Shown piece after piece: positions 27,158-35,304 of a stretch of 64,000 bases of DNA (its first letter is position 1; every line of letters begins with the position of its first letter). Under the pieces are notes generated by a model. That model did no database searches and had not been told where the DNA came from. It saw only the letters and a list, made by a program, of their open reading frames with translations. The translations under genes and the position numbers were made by a program. The DNA comes from Winogradskyella wichelsiae (GTDB lineage: Bacteria > Bacteroidota > Bacteroidia > Flavobacteriales > Flavobacteriaceae): contig NZ_JABFDJ010000001.1 in the NCBI RefSeq assembly GCF_013403925.1, forward strand, positions 1-64,000, read 5' to 3'.

Positions 27158-27475
27158 ATTTTAAATCTAAATTTTTAACGAAATTAACATTTCATTATGA
27201 TATAGACGTAAAAATATTCAAAGTGTTACATTTCAAAATCATATTTTAACATATTTAACGATAAACGTAGGAATATTCTACAAATGAAACCCAATTTCAC
27301 TTCCTACTTATTATTTACGATTACAATTTAATATAAATCCAAGAAAGATTGATAGCACTACTCTATTTTGTTTTTCCTAATAAAAACTCATTCAATCTAA
27401 ACGCTTAGAGTTTTAACAAAAAATTAATTTTTAGTTTCAATTAAAGTAATACATTTGTATATACAATTATTGTAC
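27158..27475. other. Divergent promoter region, rhodanese and marR
   Basis: This AT-rich region of about 320 nt separates the divergent rhodanese and marR genes and holds no gene. The only clear element is TACATTTG at 27450, listed separately. Confidence 0.5.
27450..27457 (+). promoter_or_regulatory. Bacteroidota -7 element of marR
   Basis: TACATTTG fits TAnnTTTG. A start of transcription a few bases on would leave a leader of about 12 nt before ATG 27476 and makes the earlier in-frame ATG at 27455 an unlikely start. Confidence 0.5.
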
Positions 27476-27934
27476 ATGAAAGAGTTAAATGAAATTTTAA
27501 AAATAAAATCAAAAATACCTTTGTCTCAAGCGACTGTTATAAATATTTTTCAGACAACTTCTTGGATGAAAGATGATTTATTATTACAGCTTAAGCTTTA
27601 CGATTTATCTATAGAACAATTTAATGTTCTTAGAATATTAAGAGGTCAAAATGGAAATGCTATAAACTTACAAGACATACAAGAACGCATGGTAAGCAAA
27701 ATGAGCAATACCACAAGGTTAGTTGACAAATTGATAAAGAAAAACTTTGTAAAACGCACCATTTGCAAAGCGAATAGAAGAAAAGTAGAGATAATGATTA
27801 CAGATTTAGGTCTAGATACTTTAATAACCATTGACCCAATTATTGACAAAACTGAAAAAAAAATCACAAATAACTTAACTCAAGATGAGTTAACAGAATT
27901 GAATACCCTTTTAATAAAATTAAAAAATAAATAA
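27476..27934 (+). CDS. MarR family transcriptional regulator
   Basis: Starting at ATG 27476 gives 152 residues. The winged HTH runs from about residue 45 to 115: LSIEQFNVLRILRGQ, LQDIQERMVSKMSNTTRLVDKLIKKNFVKR, then the wing NRRKVEIMITDLG. Flanking helices form the dimer interface. It is 2 nt from the YceI gene, a pairing I recall in many flavobacteria, so it probably controls that gene and itself. The inducer is unknown. Confidence 0.9.
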   Translation: MKELNEILKIKSKIPLSQATVINIFQTTSWMKDDLLLQLKLYDLSIEQFNVLRILRGQNGNAINLQDIQERMVSKMSNTTRLVDKLIKKNFVKRTICKANRRKVEIMITDLGLDTLITIDPIIDKTEKKITNNLTQDELTELNTLLIKLKNK

Positions 27935-27936
27935 TT

Positions 27937-28506
27937 ATGAAAAACAGAAACTCAAAAATTGCTATGCTATTAATTTTAGCATTATCATTTATGTCTTACA
28001 CAACATTAAAAGACAAAACCGTAAAAGTTAAAGAAAGTTCAGTCGTTTGGAAAGGCTACAAAGTAGGTGGAGAACATACTGGAACTATAGATTTAAAAAG
28101 TGGCTCTCTAACATTTAATGAAAAAACCTTAACAGGTGGTAACTTCACAATAGATATGACATCATTAGGAAGCACAGACCTAGAAGGTGAATATAAAGGA
28201 AAATTAGATGGTCATTTAAAATCTGATGATTTCTTTGGTGTAGAAGAATTTCCAACAGCATCTCTTGAAATCACTTCTGTATCTGGGAAAGATGGAAATT
28301 ATAATGTTAAGGCTAACATTACAATTAAAGGAGAAACTGAAGCTATTTCTTTCCCTATGATCGTTAAAGGAGACACAGCTACTGCAAATTTAAAAATTGA
28401 TAGAACAAAGCATAATATTACTTATAAGTCACCTTCAATTTTTGAATCATTAAAAGATAAAGCTATCTATGACGAATTTGACTTAAATGTTACTCTAAAA
28501 TTTTAA
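27937..28506 (+). CDS. YceI-like lipid-binding protein
   Basis: The 189-residue secreted protein has a signal peptide (to about residue 24) and a YceI lipocalin-like barrel: SVVWKGYKVGGEHTGTIDLKSGSL, a GNFTIDMTSL strand, LDGHLKSDDFFGVEEFPTASLEI and a C-terminal YDEFDLNVTLKF. YceI proteins bind isoprenoid or amphiphilic lipids in the periplasm. Directly co-transcribed with the marR gene. The terminator at 28539-28580 follows. Confidence 0.9.
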   Translation: MKNRNSKIAMLLILALSFMSYTTLKDKTVKVKESSVVWKGYKVGGEHTGTIDLKSGSLTFNEKTLTGGNFTIDMTSLGSTDLEGEYKGKLDGHLKSDDFFGVEEFPTASLEITSVSGKDGNYNVKANITIKGETEAISFPMIVKGDTATANLKIDRTKHNITYKSPSIFESLKDKAIYDEFDLNVTLKF

Positions 28507-28538
28507 TAACTCTTATTTAAGTAAAACTTAAATTTTGG

Positions 28539-28580
28539 TTCCTGTTTTGGTAAAATTTACTAAAACAGGAATCTTTTTTT
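28539..28580 (+). terminator. Rho-independent terminator after the YceI gene
   Basis: TTCCTGTTTT (28539-28548) pairs perfectly with AAAACAGGAA (28562-28571), followed by TC and a T7 run. It isolates the trp operon from upstream transcription. Confidence 0.85.
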
Positions 28581-28590
28581 CTTAAAGTGT

Positions 28591-28620
28591 TTGAAATCTG
28601 AAAATTGATTTCTATCTTTG
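28591..28620 (+). promoter_or_regulatory. trp operon promoter
   Basis: TTG at 28591-28593, 19 nt of spacer, then TATCTTTG at 28613-28620, an ideal match to the flavobacterial -33/-7 form. Transcription should begin near 28625, only a few bases before the leader-peptide ATG, so the leader message would be almost leaderless. Confidence 0.65.
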
Positions 28621-28628
28621 ATGTTCAG

Positions 28629-28685
28629 ATGAAAATAAATACAAATCATACTTGGTGGTGGAATTTCTCAAACTTACGTTCGTGA
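28629..28685 (+). CDS. trpL: trp leader peptide with three tandem Trp codons
   Basis: The 18-codon frame MKINTNHTWWWNFSNLRS has three consecutive TGG codons at 28653-28661. It begins 8 nt after the promoter's -7 element and is followed by a terminator 35 nt behind its stop. Its tail (TCGTGAA, 28680-28686, including the stop) is complementary to TTCACGA in the terminator loop and 3' arm. A ribosome stalled at the Trp codons would leave that tail free to form the antiterminator; one that reaches the stop would cover it. This is the classic arrangement of ribosome-mediated attenuation. Too short for standard gene callers. Confidence 0.85.
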   Translation: MKINTNHTWWWNFSNLRS

Positions 28686-28720
28686 AATAATCCTTGTTAT
28701 GTAAAAATTATATAAAAAAA

Positions 28721-28749
28721 AGGCTTGTCATTCACGACAAGCCTTTTTT
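28721..28749 (+). terminator. trp attenuator terminator
   Basis: AGGCTTGTC (28721-28729) pairs perfectly with GACAAGCCT (28736-28744) around a 6-nt loop, followed by T5, 36 nt before the trpE ATG. The competing antiterminator pairs 28680-28686 with 28731-28737 (7 bp). A weaker protector stem can form between ATTTC (28663-28667) and GAAAT (28684-28688). Confidence 0.85.
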
Positions 28750-28784
28750 ATTTTAAACAAATACTGAAAATAAATTCAGCAAAA

Positions 28785-30185
28785 ATGAAAACATTTAGTC
28801 TACACACCCATTATAAAAAAATCTTAGCAGATACCATTACACCTGTTAGCATCTATCTTAAAATTAGAGATAAATTCCCCAACAGCATTCTTTTAGAAAG
28901 TAGTGATTATCACGCCAGTGACAACAATTTCTCTTACATATGTTGTAATCCTATTGCATCTATAAAAGTTGAAGGTGATATTATTTCTCAAACCTATCCG
29001 GACGGAAGTACTAAAAGTAATCTCGTAGAAACCGTTGGTGTGGTTGAAGAAATTCACAAGTTTACACAACGTTTTAAGGTTGACTGTAAAGAAGAATTTA
29101 AGTTTATAAATAATGGAATCTTTGGTTACACCTCTTATGATGCTGTAAAGTATTTTGAAGATATAACAATTTCTAAGAAAGATAATTCTGTTTCTATTCC
29201 TGAAATATACTATGCTGTTTATCAAAACATCATTGCTATAGATCACAAAAAAAATGAGGCTTATATTTTTGCTAATTGTTTTCATAACGAAAATAATATT
29301 GACGATATTCTACAGCTAATTCAAACCAGACAATATGCTTCTTACAATTTTAAACCTAAAGGAGGTATTCAATCAAATTTAACTGATGAAGAATATAAAA
29401 AGAATGTAGAGCTTGCAAAAAAACACTGTGGCAGAGGTGATGTTTTTCAATTGGTACTCTCTAAACGATTTTCTCAAGAATTTATTGGAGATGAGTTCAA
29501 TGTTTACAGAGCATTACGAAGTATTAACCCATCCCCTTATCTATTTTATTTCGATTACGGAAATTTCAAAATATTTGGAAGTTCACCAGAAGCACAACTA
29601 GTTGTCAGCAAAGGAAAAGCAGAGATTCACCCCATTGCAGGAACTTTTAAACGAAGTGGAAATGATCTTAAAGATGCGCAACTTGCTGAAGAGTTAATAA
29701 AAGACGATAAAGAAAACAGTGAACACGTTATGTTGGTTGACTTAGCCAGAAATGACCTAAGTAGAAACGGTAGCAATGTAACTGTAGAAAACTATAGAGA
29801 AGTACAATTTTTCTCGCATGTTATACACTTAGTAAGTAAAGTTACAGGAACAATTCATAAAAACACAGATACCATGCAAGTGGTTGCAGACACGTTTCCT
29901 GCAGGAACTTTAAGTGGAGCACCAAAGCACAAAGCCATGCAACTGATAGAAAAATATGAAAAAACCAGTAGAGGTTATTACGGCGGTGCCATAGGTTTTA
30001 TGGATTTTAACGGCAATTTTAATCACGCCATTATGATTAGAACATTTTTAAGTCAAGACCATAAATTATTTTGGCAAGCAGGAGCAGGAATAGTTGCCAA
30101 ATCTGAAGCCGAAAGTGAATTGCAAGAAGTATATAATAAGCTTGGTGCTTTAACAAAAGCGATAGAACAGGCAGAAGAAATTTAA
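28785..30185 (+). CDS. trpE: Anthranilate synthase component I
   Basis: I start at ATG 28785, 466 residues; an earlier in-frame ATG at 28725 lies inside the attenuator hairpin. The enzyme converts chorismate and glutamine-derived ammonia to anthranilate, the first step of tryptophan synthesis. LLESSD near residue 35 is the usual Trp feedback-binding motif. The chorismate-binding domain (about 205-460) shows HPIAGTFKR, ELIKDDKENSEHVMLVDLARNDL, FPAGTLSGAPKHKAM and GYYGGAIG. It is 1 nt from trpG, its glutaminase partner. Confidence 0.95.
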   Translation: MKTFSLHTHYKKILADTITPVSIYLKIRDKFPNSILLESSDYHASDNNFSYICCNPIASIKVEGDIISQTYPDGSTKSNLVETVGVVEEIHKFTQRFKVDCKEEFKFINNGIFGYTSYDAVKYFEDITISKKDNSVSIPEIYYAVYQNIIAIDHKKNEAYIFANCFHNENNIDDILQLIQTRQYASYNFKPKGGIQSNLTDEEYKKNVELAKKHCGRGDVFQLVLSKRFSQEFIGDEFNVYRALRSINPSPYLFYFDYGNFKIFGSSPEAQLVVSKGKAEIHPIAGTFKRSGNDLKDAQLAEELIKDDKENSEHVMLVDLARNDLSRNGSNVTVENYREVQFFSHVIHLVSKVTGTIHKNTDTMQVVADTFPAGTLSGAPKHKAMQLIEKYEKTSRGYYGGAIGFMDFNGNFNHAIMIRTFLSQDHKLFWQAGAGIVAKSEAESELQEVYNKLGALTKAIEQAEEI

Positions 30186-30186
30186 G

Positions 30187-30753
30187 ATGAAAAAAATATT
30201 AGTCATAGACAATTACGACAGTTTTACTTATAATCTCGTTCATTATTTAGAAGATTTAGACTGTGAAGTCACCGTTAAACGAAACGATAAATTAACCATC
30301 GAAGAAGTCGATGCTTTTGATAAAATTGTATTATCACCAGGACCAGGTATCCCAGATGAAGCAGGCTTATTAAAGCAAATTATAGAAACGTATGCACCTA
30401 CTAAAAGTATTTTAGGTGTGTGCTTAGGACAACAAGCCATAGCTGAAGTTTTTGGAGGTTCATTAGAAAACTTAGAAAATGTTTATCATGGTGTCGCTAC
30501 CAACATTACACTTTCTGTTGATGATGAAACTCTATTTAATGACTTAAACAAAACCTTCGAAGTTGGCAGATATCACTCATGGGTTGTTAATAGTAATTTA
30601 CCTGACGTTTTAGAAGCGACTTCTTTTGACGAAAACGGACAAATAATGTCGCTAAGACATAAAGTTTATGATGTAAAAGGCGTACAATATCATCCTGAAT
30701 CAGTATTAACACCAGACGGAAAAAAGATTCTTGAGAATTGGGTGAACCAATAA
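30187..30753 (+). CDS. trpG: Anthranilate synthase glutaminase component
   Basis: The 188-residue class I glutamine amidotransferase supplies ammonia to TrpE. It has DNYDSFTYNLVHYL at the start, the nucleophile cysteine in GVCLGQQAIAE (about residue 79), and the catalytic His-Glu in VQYHPESVLT. It may also serve para-aminobenzoate synthesis (as PabA), since such proteins are often shared; I see no second copy in this window. Directly coupled to trpE. Confidence 0.94.
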   Translation: MKKILVIDNYDSFTYNLVHYLEDLDCEVTVKRNDKLTIEEVDAFDKIVLSPGPGIPDEAGLLKQIIETYAPTKSILGVCLGQQAIAEVFGGSLENLENVYHGVATNITLSVDDETLFNDLNKTFEVGRYHSWVVNSNLPDVLEATSFDENGQIMSLRHKVYDVKGVQYHPESVLTPDGKKILENWVNQ

Positions 30754-30838
30754 ACTTGAAGTAAAAATAATAAAGGAATAAGACAATATAAACAGATAAC
30801 AGTTTAATTAAAGAACATCTGTTTTAGCAGGAATTAGA

Positions 30839-31834
30839 ATGAAACAAATATTAAATAGACTCATCAACCAAGAAAACATCTCTAGTAAAGAAGCAAAAAA
30901 CGTCTTGGTTAACATATCAGAAGGAAAATATAACCAAAGTCAAATTGCATCGTTCTTAACCGTTTATATGATGCGAAGTATTACCACCGATGAACTTCGT
31001 GGTTTTAGAGACGCTCTTCTAGAATTATGTATTCCTGTAAATTTAGATAATTACGAAACTATTGATTTATGTGGAACTGGAGGTGATGGAAAAGACACTT
31101 TTAATATTTCAACCTTATCTTCTTTTGTAACTGCAGGAGCAGGAGTCCACGTTTCAAAACATGGAAATTACGGCGTATCATCAGCATGTGGTTCTTCAAA
31201 TGTTATGGAATATTTAGGGATTAAATTCAGCAGTGATTCCGACTTTCTAAAACGAAGTATTGATGAAGCAGGAATCTGTGTTTTACACGCCCCATTATTT
31301 CACCCTGCCATGAAAAATGTAGCACCAATTAGAAAAGAATTAGGTGTAAAAACATTTTTTAATATGTTAGGTCCAATGGTCAATCCTGCTTTTCCAAAAA
31401 ATCAAATGGTTGGCGTTTTTAATCTCGAATTATTAAGATTATACAGTTATTTATATCAAGAAACAGATAAAAACTATGCTATTGTCCATGCTTTAGATGG
31501 CTATGATGAAATTTCATTAACAGGAAAAACAAAAGTGATTTCTAATACATCTGAAGTTTTATTTGAACCTTCTTATCTAGGCCTTTCACAAATTCAACAA
31601 TCGGAAATATTTGGAGGAAATAGCGTAAAAATGGCTGCTGAGATTTTTAAAAGCGTCATCAATAACGAAGGAACAGAAGCACAACACAAAGTCGTTTGTG
31701 CTAACGCAGGTTTAGCCATTGCAACAGCAAAACAAATTTCTCATAAAGAAGGTTTTGAACTTGCAAAAGAATCTCTTGCTAGTGGAAAAGCAAAACAGAG
31801 TTTAGATAAATTAATTGAATTGAGTAAGCAGTAA
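30839..31834 (+). CDS. trpD: Anthranilate phosphoribosyltransferase
   Basis: The 331-residue enzyme transfers phosphoribose from PRPP to anthranilate. Signature segments are [17 protein letters not shown] (about 78-94), [20 protein letters not shown], and the magnesium-binding [15 protein letters not shown]. The last residues SKQ and the TAA stop lie inside the first copies of the GTAAGCA heptamer array, so the array has replaced or extended the original 3' end of the gene. 85 nt behind trpG. Confidence 0.94.
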   Translation: MKQILNRLINQENISSKEAKNVLVNISEGKYNQSQIASFLTVYMMRSITTDELRGFRDALLELCIPVNLDNYETIDLCGTGGDGKDTFNISTLSSFVTAGAGVHVSKHGNYGVSSACGSSNVMEYLGIKFSSDSDFLKRSIDEAGICVLHAPLFHPAMKNVAPIRKELGVKTFFNMLGPMVNPAFPKNQMVGVFNLELLRLYSYLYQETDKNYAIVHALDGYDEISLTGKTKVISNTSEVLFEPSYLGLSQIQQSEIFGGNSVKMAAEIFKSVINNEGTEAQHKVVCANAGLAIATAKQISHKEGFELAKESLASGKAKQSLDKLIELSKQ

Positions 31835-31900
31835 GCAGTAAGCAGTAAGCAGTAAGCAGTAAGCAGTAAGCAGTAAGCAGTAAGCAGTAAGCAGTAAGCA
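31824..31900. repeat. Heptamer tandem array, 11 copies of GTAAGCA
   Basis: Eleven perfect 7-bp units (77 nt) begin in the final codons of trpD, include its stop, and end 11 nt before repeat copy A. Each unit contains TAA, so any frame entering the array stops within it. A similar 11-copy array of another heptamer sits at the end of trpF. Confidence 0.95.
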
Positions 31901-32162
31901 AAATTTAAAATATAACTTGGGAAGAAAACAAAATTAAGTTAAAATTAATGTCCCAAATTTCGACGCAGTCGGAAAACATCAAAATTCAGAAATAATGAAC
32001 GAAAGAACGTAGATGCGAGGCGAAGCCTCAAGCACGAAGTTCTGAAAGTGAGTGATGCTTTAGCTATTTCCTAATTTTGATTGTGATTTTTTGGTTCGTT
32101 TTGTATCAAGACAAAATGAACAGAATAAAAAATAAAAAGTTAACCTCATAGAGGAAAAGAAC
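31835..32162. other. trpD-trpC gap, repeats only
   Basis: No gene is present. The 328 nt consist of the remaining heptamer array and repeat copy A (31911-32123), then about 40 AT-rich nt leading to the trpC ATG. A short frame on the minus strand here is not convincing. Confidence 0.7.
31911..32123. repeat. Intergenic repeat, copy A
   Basis: The segment from TTGGGAAGAAAACAAAA to CAAGACAAAATGAACAG recurs after trpF at 33787-34047. Shared blocks include AATGTCCCAAATT, AACATCAAAATTCAGAAATA, CCTCAAGCACGAAGTTCTGA and TTTTGGTTCGTTT. The small internal hairpin GCGAGGCGAAGCCTC is kept. I remember parts of it, such as GGTTCGTTTGCATCAAGGC, as common in flavobacterial intergenic DNA. Confidence 0.85.
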
Positions 32163-32948
32163 ATGAACATTCTAGATAAAATTGTATTCGACAAACGTAA
32201 AGAAGTTAATTTACGTAAATCATTGATTCCTATTAAACAATTAGAACAGTCTATATTGTTTTCACGAGCAACGTTTTCTTTAGCTGCTAATTTAAGAAAC
32301 AGCACATCAGGAATTATAGCAGAACATAAAAGGCGTTCACCTTCAAAATCTGTTATTAATCAAAACTTAAATGTACAAGATGTAGCATCTGGTTATGAAA
32401 ATGCTGGTGTTTGTGGAATGTCTGTTTTAACAGATGCAAAATATTTTGGCGGCTCTTTAGACGATTTATTATTAGCAAGAGCAAGTTCTAATTTACCGCT
32501 TTTAAGAAAAGAATTTATTATTGATGAATACCAAATTCTTGAAGCTAAAGCTTACGGTGCCGATGTCATTTTGCTAATTGCAGCAATCTTAACAAGAGCT
32601 GAAATTAAACAGTTTTCAGAATTTGCAAAACACTTAAACCTTGATGTTTTATTAGAAGTTCATAACGAAGAAGAATTACACAAGTCTGTAATGCCATCGT
32701 TAGATATGCTTGGCGTAAACAATAGAAACCTTAAAACTTTTGAAGTTAGTTTAGACACTTCAAAACAATTAAGTCAATTAATCCCTAATGATTTTGTAAA
32801 GGTTTCTGAATCTGGAATTAGCACTATAGAAGCCATTGAAGAATTACAACCTTTTGGTTATAAAGGGTTTTTAATAGGAGAGAATTTTATGAAAACAGAT
32901 AACCCAGGAAAAAGTGCTACAACATTTATTGAAACATTAAATAAGTAA
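32163..32948 (+). CDS. trpC: Indole-3-glycerol phosphate synthase
   Basis: At 261 residues it is the single-function TIM-barrel enzyme that closes the indole ring. Characteristic parts are AEHKRRSPSKSVIN (catalytic lysine near residue 54), LLRKEFIIDEYQILEAKAYGAD, VLLEVHNEEEL, GVNNRNLKTFEV and VSESGIST, with GFLIGENFM at the phosphate site. It is not fused to TrpF here. It is separated from trpD by repeats and from trpF by 127 nt with a dispersed palindrome. Confidence 0.95.
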   Translation: MNILDKIVFDKRKEVNLRKSLIPIKQLEQSILFSRATFSLAANLRNSTSGIIAEHKRRSPSKSVINQNLNVQDVASGYENAGVCGMSVLTDAKYFGGSLDDLLLARASSNLPLLRKEFIIDEYQILEAKAYGADVILLIAAILTRAEIKQFSEFAKHLNLDVLLEVHNEEELHKSVMPSLDMLGVNNRNLKTFEVSLDTSKQLSQLIPNDFVKVSESGISTIEAIEELQPFGYKGFLIGENFMKTDNPGKSATTFIETLNK

Positions 32949-32952
32949 TAAT

Positions 32953-32999
32953 CGTCACTTCGAGTGATTTTAGAAGTACGAAAAAATGATATCAAGAAG
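32953..32999. repeat. Dispersed palindromic repeat (CGTCACTTCGAGTGA type)
   Basis: CGTCACTTCGAGTGATTT at the left and ATATCAAGAAG at the right match, in reverse orientation and with decay, the element at 13059-13109. It lies just behind trpC. Confidence 0.55.
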
Positions 33000-33075
33000 A
33001 AATAAATAGATTACTGCTTGGGCAAGAACAACAAAAATATAAGGTGTGGTAAAATTCCCGCTTTTGCTAGAATAT

Positions 33076-33726
33076 ATGAAACTAAAAATTTGCGGAATGA
33101 AATATAAAGACAACCTAGAAGCTGTTGCTAATTTGCAACCCGATTATCTAGGCTTTATATTTTACGAAAAATCAGAACGTAACTTTAATAGTATTATCCC
33201 AAAATTATCAAAATCTATAAAAAAGACTGGTGTTTTTGTCAATGAATCATTAGATATTGTTATTAAAAAAATAAAAGAATTCGATTTACAAGCCGTACAA
33301 TTACATGGTGAAGAATCCCCTGAATATTGTTCTAAATTGAAAGAAAACTGTCAGACTGAACATGGTCTAAGTGACATTGAAATCATCAAAGTTTTCAGTA
33401 TTAAAGACGAATTCAACTTTAAAGATTTAGCACCTTATGAAACAGTCTGTGATTATTTTCTGTTTGACACTAAAGGAAAATTACCAGGCGGAAATGGTTA
33501 CACCTTTAACTGGGATGTGCTTAAAAACTATCCTTCAACCAAACCTTATTTTTTAAGCGGTGGTATTGGATTAAATGAAGTTGAAAACGTTTTGTCATTC
33601 CTACAAAGCCAGGAATCTAAGCTTTGTTATGCCATCGATGTTAACAGTAAATTTGAACTAGAACCAGGATTGAAGAATATTGAAGGTTTGAAATTATTTA
33701 AAGAGAAGTTAGAAGTTAGAAGTTAG
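33076..33726 (+). CDS. trpF: Phosphoribosylanthranilate isomerase
   Basis: I start at ATG 33076 (MKLKICGMKYKDNLEAV), 216 residues; the first residues contain the family's KICG motif with the catalytic cysteine, and anything upstream is not conserved. Other features are the QLHGEESPEYC strand, a catalytic aspartate in YFLFDTK, PGGNGYTFNW and FLSGGIGLNEV. The last residues (KLEVRS) and TAG stop are inside the AGAAGTT heptamer array, as with trpD and its array. Confidence 0.93.
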   Translation: MKLKICGMKYKDNLEAVANLQPDYLGFIFYEKSERNFNSIIPKLSKSIKKTGVFVNESLDIVIKKIKEFDLQAVQLHGEESPEYCSKLKENCQTEHGLSDIEIIKVFSIKDEFNFKDLAPYETVCDYFLFDTKGKLPGGNGYTFNWDVLKNYPSTKPYFLSGGIGLNEVENVLSFLQSQESKLCYAIDVNSKFELEPGLKNIEGLKLFKEKLEVRS

Positions 33727-33780
33727 AAGTTAGAAGTTAGAAGTTAGAAGTTAGAAGTTAGAAGTTAGAAGTTAGAAGTT
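33704..33780. repeat. Heptamer tandem array, 11 copies of AGAAGTT
   Basis: Eleven perfect units (77 nt) start about 23 nt before the end of trpF and supply its stop codon (TAG across the unit boundary). The unit sequence differs from the array at trpD, but length, copy number and position relative to the gene end are the same. Confidence 0.95.
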
Positions 33781-33786
33781 AGAAAA

Positions 33787-34047
33787 ATATAAATTGGGAA
33801 GAAAACAAAATTTAGTAAAAAGTAATGTCCCAAATTCCGACAGTGTCGGAAACATCAAAATTCAGAAATAATGAGCGAAAGAATGCAGGTGCGAGGCACA
33901 GCCTCAAGCACGAAGTTCTGAAAGCGAATGATGCTTTAGCAAATGCTTTGCATTCACGAATTCCTTATTGAAACAATATAAATCAATGAGTAATTCCTAA
34001 TTTTGATTGTGATTTTTGGTTCGTTTGCATCAAGGCAAATGAACAAG
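33787..34047. repeat. Intergenic repeat, copy B
   Basis: It matches copy A (31911-32123) along its length but has an extra block of about 50 nt (around 33940-33990) near the CTTTAGC position. Like copy A it starts within 10 nt of the end of a heptamer array. Confidence 0.85.
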
Positions 34048-34061
34048 AAAAAAAAAGAAAC

Positions 34062-34101
34062 AGATTGCCACATCACGTAAAAAACGTGATTCGCAATGAC
34101 G
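34062..34101. repeat. Palindromic repeat of the GATTGCCAC...GCAATGACG type
   Basis: GATTGCCACATCACGT and ACGTGATTCGCAATGACG can fold through CACGT/ACGTG and the outer GATTGC/GCAATG. This short palindrome type is widespread in bacterial intergenic DNA. It ends 15 nt before the trpB start and may affect its translation. Confidence 0.6.
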
Positions 34102-34115
34102 ATAATAAAACAATC

Positions 34116-35297
34116 ATGAGTTACAAAATCAACGAAAAAGGATACTACGGAGAATTCGGTGGCGCATACATCCCTGAAATGCTTTATCCGAACGTAGAAG
34201 AATTACGTCAGAATTATTTAAAAATCATGGCTGAACCTTCTTTCAAAGAAGAGTTTAATCAACTTTTAAAAGATTATGTGGGGCGTCCTTCCCCCCTCTA
34301 TTTTGCAAAACGACTTTCCGAAAAATATAATACAAAAGTCTATTTAAAACGAGAAGACCTCAACCATACTGGAGCGCACAAAATCAATAATACTATTGGG
34401 CAAATCCTTATGGCAAAACGTCTGGGTAAAAACAGAATTATTGCCGAAACCGGCGCTGGTCAACATGGTGTTGCAACAGCAACCGTTTGTGCTTTAACAG
34501 GTATTGAGTGTGTAGTTTATATGGGAGAAATCGACATTGCACGCCAAGCACCAAATGTTGCGAGAATGAAAATGTTAGGCGCTAAAGTGGTACCTGCTTT
34601 ATCAGGAAGTCGAACTTTAAAAGATGCCACCAATGAAGCTATTAGAGATTGGATTAATAATCCGATAGACACACATTATATTATTGGTTCAGCTATTGGC
34701 CCGCACCCTTACCCGGATATGGTAACGCAATTTCAGTCTATAATTTCCGAAGAAATAAAGTGGCAATTAAAAGAAAAAGAAGGTAAAGAAAACCCTGATT
34801 ACGTTGTGGCATGTATCGGTGGCGGAAGTAATGCTGCAGGAACGTATCATCACTTTTTAGATAATGAAGATGTCGGTATCATTGCTGTAGAAGCTGCAGG
34901 AAAAGGAATTCATTCTGGTGAAAGCGCTGCAACTTCTGTATTAGGAAAAGAAGGGATTATTCACGGTTGTAAAACGTTATTAATGCAAACCAATGACGGA
35001 CAAATTACTGAGCCCTACTCTATTTCCGCAGGATTAGATTACCCAGGTGTTGGTCCTTTACATTCGCATTTATATAAAACAGGTCGTGGTGAATTTTATT
35101 CAGCAACAGATGATGAAGCCATGAATTCTGGCTTAGAATTAACCCAATTGGAAGGTATTATTCCGGCTATTGAAAGCTCTCATGCCCTAGCGATTTTTAA
35201 ACATAAAACTTTTAAACCTAACGATGTTGTAGTAATTAGCTTGTCTGGTCGTGGTGATAAAGATTTACAGAATTATATTGATTATTTTAAGCTTTAA
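34116..35297 (+). CDS. trpB: Tryptophan synthase beta subunit
   Basis: Starting at ATG 34116 gives 393 residues, normal for the alpha-dependent TrpB1 class. The pyridoxal phosphate lysine is in [16 protein letters not shown] (about residue 87). The phosphate loop is [28 protein letters not shown] and [14 protein letters not shown] are also present. It joins indole and serine to form tryptophan, normally with indole channelled from TrpA. No trpA follows in the window. Confidence 0.95.
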   Translation: MSYKINEKGYYGEFGGAYIPEMLYPNVEELRQNYLKIMAEPSFKEEFNQLLKDYVGRPSPLYFAKRLSEKYNTKVYLKREDLNHTGAHKINNTIGQILMAKRLGKNRIIAETGAGQHGVATATVCALTGIECVVYMGEIDIARQAPNVARMKMLGAKVVPALSGSRTLKDATNEAIRDWINNPIDTHYIIGSAIGPHPYPDMVTQFQSIISEEIKWQLKEKEGKENPDYVVACIGGGSNAAGTYHHFLDNEDVGIIAVEAAGKGIHSGESAATSVLGKEGIIHGCKTLLMQTNDGQITEPYSISAGLDYPGVGPLHSHLYKTGRGEFYSATDDEAMNSGLELTQLEGIIPAIESSHALAIFKHKTFKPNDVVVISLSGRGDKDLQNYIDYFKL

Positions 35298-35304
35298 AAT
35301 ATTT

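Larger units (their letters stand above)
33727..34115. other. trpF-trpB gap, repeats only
   Basis: The 389 nt hold the rest of the heptamer array, repeat copy B and the palindrome at 34062-34101, with no gene. An in-frame ATG for trpB at 34065 lies inside the palindrome and is not the likely start. Confidence 0.75.

Noticed and set aside
28725..28784. Upstream in-frame start for trpE
   Set aside because: The ATG is inside the attenuator hairpin; TrpE similarity begins after 28785.
28893..29285. Open frame antisense to trpE
   Set aside because: Shadow of a conserved gene, Ile/Phe-rich without a pattern.
31824..31900. Possible CRISPR array
   Set aside because: The units are contiguous 7-mers without spacers and there are no cas genes.
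32060..32305. Open frame on the minus strand across the start of trpC
   Set aside because: It lies in repeat DNA and antisense to trpC, with no recognisable domain.
34065..34115. Upstream in-frame start for trpB
   Set aside because: The extra residues come from a palindromic repeat and are not part of the TrpB family.
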